A stretch of 64,000 nucleotides of DNA from Chiua virens (taxonomy: Eukaryota; Basidiomycota; Agaricomycetes; Boletales; Boletaceae), in the NCBI GenBank assembly GCA_019787685.1, contig JAHNUO010000003.1, forward strand, positions 1,674,001-1,738,000. Direction: 5' to 3'. Shown here in pieces: positions 56,465 to 64,000 of the stretch. Positions within the stretch are counted from its first letter, which is position 1; every line of letters begins with the position of its first letter. A program made the position numbers and the translations under genes. Under the pieces are notes generated by a model. That model was not told the origin of the DNA. It saw only the letters and a program-made list of their open reading frames with translations, and ran no database searches.

Positions 56465-58888
56465 TCAAGTGGTTTCCAGCGTCAATGGTAAATCTACCTC
56501 AGAAACGTCGTCGTTCTCGTCTACCGTCTGGTTTCCCATTAGTTGTGCATTCCATGCCTTGGTCAACCGGGTTTTGTCCTCGGCACCCAGTTGTATCATT
56601 GCGCTTGAGATGACTTGCATTGCCCCTTTACCATCCCCGTGGTTCATTAACCATCCAGCCCAAATCGATGCTGCCGAGATCCCATCCACAACTCGCCAGT
56701 ACTCATAAACCGCGCGAAGAACGGATTTGTCTGCACGATCGTCGCGCTCACGTTCCAGAGTAAACGCGCGTTCCCACGTGGCAGCAGTGGGGAGATACGC
56801 AGTTGATATATGCCGTATTAACTCGAGATGCGTGGTGCTATCGCTTCCTTGAGAATATATCACCTCGGACACATATCGGAGGAGCAAGGTCTCGTGAATG
56901 GGTCGCGTGGCCGAGTTCTTCATGCTGTGGTTTAACAGGTCCTTCGGACACGCGTCAGAGATCCGAAAGATACGTGCAAGTATCGTTTACCTGGTAGACA
57001 GCTGGCCCGTCCTCCCCATCGCTTGGTTGGTGATCAAGTCCCCACAACCAAATTTTTTCGGCACCATTAACGTCTCGGCTCGCATCCACTGCGGTTCGTG
57101 CAGATGTCCAGGCCGATTTGACGTCGCCTTGGTCGCACGCATGTTCTGCATCTAGCCGGGCAAGCCATACATCGGGCGAAGCAGAAGCAGCCGCATACTT
57201 CCTGGCGAATTTTAATATTCGCTTTGGCGATGCGTTTTCACGCAAGAGTAAACGAACGTGGGTGGCTTGCAGGACTGGGGATGATCGTGGGCCATGTGCC
57301 ACGGACCTGCAGGGACCCAATTAAATACTGTTTCTGTGATCGAGTCGTGATTATTTAGATGAATGTGACTAGATCAGGAGTTTGCCTCACCAAGCTGGGC
57401 TCCAGTGTTGGTGATTGACACCATTTTGATATGAAATCAGCGTATATATCTGATATACTAGGACGAGCAACCGAGTGGGTGTCGCTTTTTGTGGCAAGTC
57501 CCGAAGAGGCCTTGACAGCCGCCGTAAGTCGCTCGTTAGCACATTGAAGAGCATCGATGAGTTTTTCACTGTCCACGACATGAGGATCATCCTCAATGGT
57601 ATCTTTACCATTTTCCTTCTTGAGGGGACATTCACGGAGTTGTCTGGTGGCCTGCATTTCGACCGCACAAGGATCATCAGGTAGGCTTTCCTGTAATAGG
57701 GCATAGAGATGGTCCAATAGGATGGTACGAAGACGAAGCTGGCACGGATAATCGCGAATGAGAGCTTCGAGTTCCACAAAAAGCTTTACTTTAGGTAGGG
57801 CTAAGCGAAAATCCTGGTAAGGTCTTGTTGGCAGCATGCGACCATGAATACGCACCTTTTGTTGCACTGGACAAAGCAGACTTGACGATGGCACCATCCA
57901 TGATGGCCTTGCGTGCAGCGTCACCCTCATCGCCACCTTTCTCTGCTGCTATCACCTCATCTGGTGGCTTTTCCGCCTGTTCGTCGACGATGATAGGCTC
58001 CCTGTCTTCATCCATACCAATATCCGGCTCGTCAACACGTGTTCTTTCGCCTTCCTTTGAGCTGATCCCCAGAACACTCCACCGTCTTCGCATCCCCTCA
58101 ATGAAACCAAGTTCCATCCGGATGTATTCCCTCCACATATCCACGCTATCTGAATTTAGTCGTAGCCCGCGCTGTAGCAGAGAACGAGCGGCAGAAGGCG
58201 ACATGTGCGACAGCTCGTGTGACGCGGCCAAAATGTAAAAGGAGGGAACGTGAGGATGGAGTTGCAAAGCACTAAGCAGCCCTATCAAGATGAGACACGT
58301 TTCTGTCAAAAAAAGAACACTAGGCCATACCGCGCGGTGATTCGTCCCACCAAAGCGGGTGCGCCTTCGCGCTTCGCCACTTGGACATACTGTATCCAGA
58401 GACCAACGTCTGACTTGAACCTTTTGAGTGCACGTTCGAATATTTGGAACTGCCTCCGGACGAGTGCGTAATCTGAGATCGTCGTCTTCAACTTTGGAAG
58501 GTCTCGAAGGAAGGATGAACGTTCTATATAGCATACGACCTGAATTCCGAACACATACCGAGGCGTTTGAGGCGTTTCCGACGCAGTTGTTCGAGACCCA
58601 TTTCATACGCAGCATAGCGCAAAAAATCGCTCTTCTTTGCGACACGACGGACAAGGGCTGTTTCGAATTGAGTCCGTTTTTTCAAGATGTGTTTCACTTC
58701 GGCCTACGAGGGAAACACGGACGTTTGCCCGACTGTGCAAGACGAGTGTCGGGGGACGCACTTGGGAGAAAAGATTCTTCTGGACCAGCTCCTTGAGCTC
58801 TGCGAGCATCTGGGTGTTCCATGAGGAGAATTCGACGGGAAAGCTGCGCTAGACTCGCCTGCTCTTGCTCGAAATGTACTCTCTCCAT
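56465..58888 (-). CDS. U3 snoRNP/SSU processome protein Utp6
   Basis: HAT-repeat protein of the UTP-B part of the small-subunit processome, acting in nucleolar 18S rRNA maturation. The first exon is 30 bases (MERVHFEQEQ, 58859-58888) and is joined to MLAELKELVQKNLFSQ by a 49-base intron (58810-58858) that starts with GC (GCGAGT) rather than GT. HAT repeats follow: YALVRRQFQIFERALKRFKS, DVGLWIQYVQVAKREG, LQLHPHVPSFYILAASHELS, SAARSLLQRGLRLNSDS and DMWREYIRMELGFIEGMRRR. An acidic linker and C-terminal half with YPCQLRLRTILLDHLYALLQ and PDVWLARLDAEHACDQGD lead to the stop at 56465. About eight introns. Frames join throughout. Length, about 640 residues, matches the family. Confidence 0.9.
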
Positions 58889-59118
58889 GATAGTTAGAAC
58901 AAGAGAACGCGGGAATATTGCTTGCTACGACACTTTGGTAATCTAATCAGACATGTACGCATGGTACGGGCTACCTTGGTCAAGTTCGGATGTGAAAAGG
59001 TTGTATCTGAAACGAACACCGCTATACCTCGACCTCGCGTTGGTCGACATCGCTGCGATAAGCAACGCAGTGATATAAAGCGGTCAATTTCGGAGAACCA
59101 ATTCCGACCACTTTCATC

Positions 59119-60537
59119 ATGGCACCAAAGCCTCATCGTGCTGGTGCTACTGCTCTTCCCCGCACACACTCCCGCTCGTCCTCCTCCAGTTCCTCAAAGC
59201 CCGCTCTCAATCTACACTTCACCCAGAAGGACCCTGTTCCCTCAAAGCTCCAGGAAAGGGCAAGGAAATCTGGCTATGGTCGTGAAGTAGGCTTCCCTGT
59301 CATTTATCGTATTTTTTTCAGCACTTTTATCTCATCTTTTTTTTCTAGTCACACTCTCGAGACACTTCACCACTTCCTTGGGTGAACAGCACTGCTCGGG
59401 TCGCTTCTAAAGAGCACATACATGCCCACCGCTACGCACCACCCCCGGCCCAACGCCAGCAGGGAGGAAAGACAAAGGCCGGTTTCACACTTGCCAGTCC
59501 TCTTGCGGACGACGACGACGACGAATGGGTCTCTAGCGAAAGTGGCGTCGTCACACCCAACAATATCGACTCGGATAGCGGTCACCAGACTCCCGTCGAC
59601 CAACGCAAGCCCATACCCACGGGTCCACCTGCCGACGAGTTCTCCCCTCGTCCAGATACGCCGCGGGCGCAGCCTCAGTCGCTCTCCCGTGTACCCACTA
59701 TTCGTGCCTCCAGAGACGCCCGTCAAGTCATCTCAGTCAGCTGCACGTGCACCTGCAAACTTTGCAAACTGCGGCCGCGCCACCGTCTGATTATGCCGAC
59801 TCAGCTCCCTACACACAGCATCTCTTCTCTGATCAACGCACTATCGGAACACTGCTCCGCGAACACCTCCCCCATCCAGCGGACTCATCACAAGCGCTTG
59901 TCCATGACGCGGCCTCCTTCGACGCACTCTACCACAAGTAAATCGGAGGTACCGTTACGCCCGCACCCTTTGATCCGGGGCCAGTCTTTTGGTCAAGGTA
60001 CACCCATGACACCCAAAGTAGTGCCCCTTGCTCCATTGACTATTACCTCGGAGGCATCTCCCGTGTCATCATCCCCGGGTCGCGATCAGACGGAGAAGCT
60101 ATCAAGTTCTCCATCCAGCGTGAGGACGGCATGTGCACAGTCCTCACCATACCGTCGAACCTCGGTCTCCTCTGTGCGCTCCGTATCTACGCTTCCGAGT
60201 CAGAAACAGATCCAATCGCATCTCCTTGGGAGAACACACGATCGACACCGGACACTCTCCTCGATATCCGCTACAGTCTTCCTCGTCTATCCAGGTACTA
60301 TCTTCCCTCGCATACCTTCCGTCGACTCGCCCATCGACTCCGCAGTACAACGCTAAATTTCCTCCTCCCAACATTTCTGTTGGATTGGAAGCGGTTCATC
60401 CTTTGTTGCCGCCTCCTTATCTGAGTGCTCACATGTCGGCTCTCACGCATAGAAGTCCGCTGAGGGAGTCACATGACAGAGTCATTACTGCTAGGGGAAT
60501 GCAGGGGCAGGAGACTGAGATGGCGATGGCTTGCTAA
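59119..60537 (+). CDS. Unrecognised Ser-rich protein (frameshifted as read)
   Basis: No named family. The start is MAPKPHRAGATALPRTHSRS; an intron follows GYGRE and leads into SHSRDTSPLPWVNSTARVAS. A striking acidic run, LADDDDDEWVSSESG, is encoded by a GAC repeat. The rest is Ser/Pro/Thr-rich. Between about 59705 and 59900 the likely peptide moves through three frames in the order ASETPVKSSQSA, TLQTAAAPPSDYADSAPYTQ and RLSMTRPPSTHSTTSKSE. Near 60225 (GGG against GG) there is another change into LGEHTIDTGHSPRYPLQSSS. An intron (GTACTA..CCGCAG) then joins to YNAKFPPPNISVGLE and PPPYLSAHM. Each change equals one extra base. The frame preference is my judgement and should be checked against relatives. 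Divergent from UTP6, 230 bases apart. Confidence 0.55.
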
Positions 60538-60945
60538 TCCAAGGCCTTGAGATTCCATGTCTGGGGGCATTTGGTGCATACATGTCTTGATACCCAAACA
60601 TCGGACGGCGCTCGTCGAAAGTTTCATTTATTCCACTTTCTATGTGTTTCTATTGTAAACTGCATTCATTTTTATCCATGGACCGCTGTACAACGATTTA
60701 CTAATTAATACAAGCGATGATACCCCATGTACTTTTCCAATAGCCTGAATGGCTCCCTGTCCCCGCAACAGCTTGTCTCAAATGTCCGTTGTCTAAGCCT
60801 TTGAGGATCGATGTAGTAGTGGCAGTGGCAGTGACGTGTCCATTGAAACTCGCGCACGCGACGTGTCTGAGCGCCGTATCACAGCGAGCTCACCTGAACC
60901 TTAACTTACCCTTCGACCAACGCCAGACAGAGAAAAGTATTCACA
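60538..60945. other. Intergenic
   Basis: This is the 3' flank of the Ser-rich gene and the promoter of GOT1. Nothing else was recognised. Confidence 0.45.
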
Positions 60946-61575
60946 ATGTGGCTCTCTGATGCACAAAGTCAGTGCTCGACTTGCTCGCTCTGTCCAGCAA
61001 CTCACCCATGTCATTCTCGTGCGCACAGAGATCGGCGTTGCACTCACGACGCTTGGGACACTGTTCATGTTTCTGGGCGTTATGCTCTTCTTCGACGCCG
61101 CTCTCCTCGCCCTCGGCAATGTCGGTGTCTACGCTGCTGCCTATCAGTAGTACTCACCCCACGCAGATGCTCTTCCTCTCTGGCCTCACGCTTATCATCG
61201 GACCCCAAAAGACGTTCTACTTTTTTGCTCGCAAGCAGAAGCTGCGCGGCACGATATGCTTCCTCGGCGGCGTCCTGCTCGTCTTTTTCAAATACCCGTT
61301 CATTGGGATGATCGTGGAGACCTTTGGCTTCTTGAATCTCTTTGGGTGGGTGTCATCGACAGACTACTCCTCGTGCACGTGTCTGACACGTTGTGCATTA
61401 GCGACTTCTTTCCCGTCGTGTTGACGTTCTTGCGACAGCTCCCTTTTGTCGGCACTTTTCTGTCATTGCCCTACATACGACCAGTGAGTGAGGTCACTGA
61501 CGTCTCTAGAAATGTGTGACAATGTTTTCGTAGGTCGTGGATCGTCTGGCAGGCTCAAGAACTTCAGCAGTCTAG
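60946..61575 (+). CDS. Vesicle transport protein GOT1
   Basis: Four-helix Golgi/ER membrane protein acting in ER-Golgi traffic. Exon 1 is 60946-60967 (MWLSDAQ), with a 61-base intron to 61028. Exon 2 reads IGVALTTLGTLFMFLGVMLF, then FDAALLALGN. A 46-base intron (61121-61166) leads to MLFLSGLTLIIGPQKTFYFF, ARKQKLRGTICFLGGVLLVF and FKYPFIGMIVETFGFLNLFG. The last exons give DFFPVVLTFLRQLPFVGTFL and RPVVDRLAGSRTSAV, stop 61575. All are diagnostic. No frame problems; length about 140 residues. Confidence 0.95.
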
Positions 61576-61703
61576 TCACGCATCCGCCAACTTTTCGCTA
61601 CGTAGCTGACGTTTAATAGGAATATCATTGATATAGGAGTCATACGTCCGGGATATCATTGAACACGGAAAATACACTGCTTTCATTATCTTGTCATTCC
61701 TTC

Positions 61704-63755
61704 TCATGCTTCCTCCAGGAACTCGCCTAATTCACGTTTCTCTCCTGGTGTGTCTGCTGTGATAACAGCGTCGGAAGCCAGGACGTTGTGTTGCCGTGCT
61801 ACCCTCCTCTCGGACAGTTGGTCCCTATTTCTGATCGTAAAACCAGCCTTCCTTGCTTGGTCAACTACCAGACCGCTGCAAAAGACGTCAGGAATGATGC
61901 TTTACGGGAAGATAACGTGCACTGACATGGCATATAACGTCATTGCAATGTATCCTGACATCGGGACGAGGTACGACCGACGAGTAGATACCAAATCAGC
62001 CAGGTAACCCTGGGCAGATGGGTACCACGCGCCGCCTCCCACACCCTAGGGTCAACGTTGTAAGCTGGAAGACGAATGGATCGACGTATGCTCACCATCA
62101 CGATCAAACCGGACCCTTTTTTGGTGTGTCTGCCGAGGTTCTTGGTACCGAGAGTGAAGATGCACGGATAGCAGATAGACTCGAAGAAGAACAGGACGAA
62201 CAAGCACGCGACACCGCCGTAGCCTGGTAACTGTGAGGTCAAGCAACAGAACAACGAACAGCAAAAGCCGTAGATGGCAAGCAAAAGTGCGGGGTCGATA
62301 TAGTTGAGAATCGCCACGCCGACGAATCTAGACACCATGTTAAGCGCATGTTCCCATCCCAAACGCTGGCAGGAAGTCTCACCGTCCAACGGTGAATGTG
62401 ATTTGGCAGAACGAGAATAGATCGCTTGCTTTGGTATAGTCAATACCAACGCCTTGAGCAGAGAAGTAGTTCACAGCGAGAGCAGCCACAGCGACTTGTG
62501 CGCCACTGCAGACCACGATGAATCTGAGGCATCGCCAGAGAAACAGGCAAAAAACTTACACGTATGCGGTCTGTGCGACGAAACCAAAGATGCAGTGGTA
62601 CTGTTTCCAGAACGGGGCGTCATCCTGCATGCCTGTGTCTTGCAGCTCCTCAGCAAGCGCATCCTCTGTTATCTCGGGTAGGGTAGCAAAGCTCGAGGAC
62701 CGTCATTAAGTGGGAACGGTGAATGATAGAGGTGACATACAAGAACAATACGTTGAGAACGACACCAAGGCCAGCTACTGCGAGGTAAACCCTGCGTACC
62801 CGGGGTCAGCTGGGTTGTATGGCATCGGACGAGCAGCTAACCACTGTACTGTACCAAGAGAGTACGCGTTTGCCCCGGTGAAAAACCATCGTGCTGCAAT
62901 GAGAGGTCCCGCAAAACTAGCCACGCCTTGGAAACCCTGACTGAAGTTGAGGCGAGCTGCTGCATACTGAGGGCTGCCCAGCACGGAAATGTAGGAATTT
63001 GCGGCAACCTCGAGCGTAGCTAGACCGCAGCCTAAGACATGGTCCGTTGAGAACGAGATGCACAGAAGGCCGGATGGGTCCACGCACCGATAACAAACGT
63101 ACTTCCAACGAATCCTCCGTATTTCTCGAACTTGGCGGATGGCCAAAAGAATATGGCACCGACCGAATAGAGGGTTAAACCAATATGAATGCCTTTCTGC
63201 CATCCGATCAGCGGCGAGGACAGATATGTTTCGGAGCCAGTTCACCTTATATCCCACCCGTTGCATCTGTCCCGTGTTAACTCCATCCGAGCCTACGAAA
63301 GGAACGACTCACAAAGTAACCGGCGAAAGGTGCCCAGACAAAGTATGCTCCCTAGCACATCCACGTGAAGCGACATTCCGTACGTGTAAGCCTTGTTTAC
63401 TCACAAAGTAAGCGAGCTGAAGCATGGTGCTCTGGAGCTTGCTTATCCCGAACACCTGTTGAAAGTGTGCATTGAGGACATCAAGAAGCTAGCAAAAACC
63501 GCCATTAGTATCGCCCTCGTGAAGGCGACGAGGAAACTCACACCGTAAGCAAATCCCCCTGTCAAGTTCGTCAAACTTTTCGTTCTGTAGCGAGAAACCA
63601 AGTCACTACCCACAGGTAAAGAACAGTGTCGTTACGAGGCTGAATGCGTAAACCCATTGTCGTTTGGTGAGTTCGGATCCTAGATGGTCACATGAGATAT
63701 AAAAGAGGGCGGTCAACGGACAGAACTCACCAGTCGTTCCCTTGGGAGGTGCCAT
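61704..63755 (-). CDS. MFS transporter, FHS/FucP (fucose permease-like) type
   Basis: Twelve-helix sugar:H+ symporter-type protein of the FucP group; the sugar is unknown. Start MAPPKGTTG at 63755, then LTKRQWVYAFSLV. The N-half carries FQQVFGISKLQSTMLQLAYF with GAYFVWAPFAGYF. Later blocks are CGLATLEVAANSYISVLGSP, AAARLNFSQGFQGVASFAGP, YFSAQG, SRFVGVAILNYIDPALLLAI and GLIVMV followed by GVGGGAWYPSAQGYLADLV. The end, rebuilt across an intron, is GLVVDQARKAGFTIRNR and a hydrophilic tail to 61704. Around ten introns. The family signature (ARRLN-like ARLNFSQ) is clear. It converges with GOT1, 128 bases apart. Confidence 0.85.
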
Positions 63756-64000
63756 TTAATGTGCAGGCGTCTAGACCTAGCTAGTCAGGAAAATGGGAAG
63801 TGAGAACAACGGCCTACTAGAATCTAGGTTTTCGCTTATATCGGGAAGCTCGCATCTTCTGTTCAAACGGGAACCCGATCTAGTACCGCATCACTGCGGC
63901 GGGAAACTTGGGACTCGGATAACGAGCAATTCACGTAACTGGAAATACTGATGGACATAAGGTGTGAGTGGAGCGCCTGGAATAGGCGAACCGACACAAT

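Noticed and set aside
1..64000. Programmed +1 frameshifting as a common cause of the frame changes
   Set aside because: The sites share no slippery motif or stop-codon context, and lie in unrelated genes; indels are simpler.
1..64000. CRISPR arrays, insertion sequences, LTR elements, biosynthetic gene cluster
   Set aside because: No regularly spaced short repeats, no paired terminal repeats or transposase motifs, and the P450 pair has no synthase or other pathway gene beside it.

Overview
The window is nuclear DNA of a filamentous basidiomycete, most likely a mushroom-forming Agaricomycete. Genes are dense on both strands and are cut by many short introns (about 46 to 70 bases) with GT..AG ends. 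The gene content (P450 tandem pair, MATH/BTB-type family, GT61, DM9/CBM5-12 proteins) fits that group. No prokaryotic, organellar, tRNA, rRNA or recognisable transposon sequence was seen.

Layout. 1-4.8 kb: two tandem cytochrome P450 genes, the first running off the left edge. 5-6.3 kb: an unrecognised one-membrane-segment protein. 6.7-9.1 kb: a CNT-type nucleoside transporter with tiny 3' exons. 9.9-11.3 kb: a DCAF7/AN11-type WD40 protein. 11.8-15.5 kb: a small conserved-looking protein, a possible Apq12-like membrane protein, a mitochondrial pyruvate carrier subunit and palmitoyl-protein thioesterase. 16.5-20 kb: a GT61 glycosyltransferase and mannose-6-phosphate isomerase. 20.4-25.6 kb: a tandem array of CBM5/12 + DM9 (DUF3421) proteins (two copies and a ruined third) with duplicated promoters. 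25.8-33.8 kb: an MCT-type MFS transporter, a very large Ser/Pro-rich tail-anchored protein and dynactin p27. 34-47.5 kb: an accessory block of BTB-type genes, with a 3.17-kb segmental tandem duplication and several relics, into which the Mediator subunit gene MED1 is set. 47.5-50.3 kb: a long gene-poor stretch. 50.3-63.8 kb: a Ksp1/Ran1-like kinase, a Pho80-like cyclin, ribosomal protein L12, UTP6, an unrecognised Ser-rich protein, GOT1 and a fucose-permease-type MFS transporter.

Functionally the window mixes housekeeping genes (translation, rRNA processing, Golgi traffic, dynactin, Mediator, sugar-nucleotide supply, mitochondrial pyruvate import) with fast-evolving families (P450, BTB, CBM-DM9). 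The kinase and cyclin lie tail to tail and both belong to families tied to nutrient signalling; a shared role is only an inference.

The most distinctive material is the CBM-DM9 array and the BTB block. A second theme needs caution. Several otherwise well preserved genes carry single-base frameshifts. One is proven internally, by a 126-base repeat whose spacing becomes 127. This looks more like residual assembly indels than gene death, but the sequence alone cannot settle it. Exon limits were worked out by eye from splice signals and family conservation, so 5' ends are less certain than gene identities.
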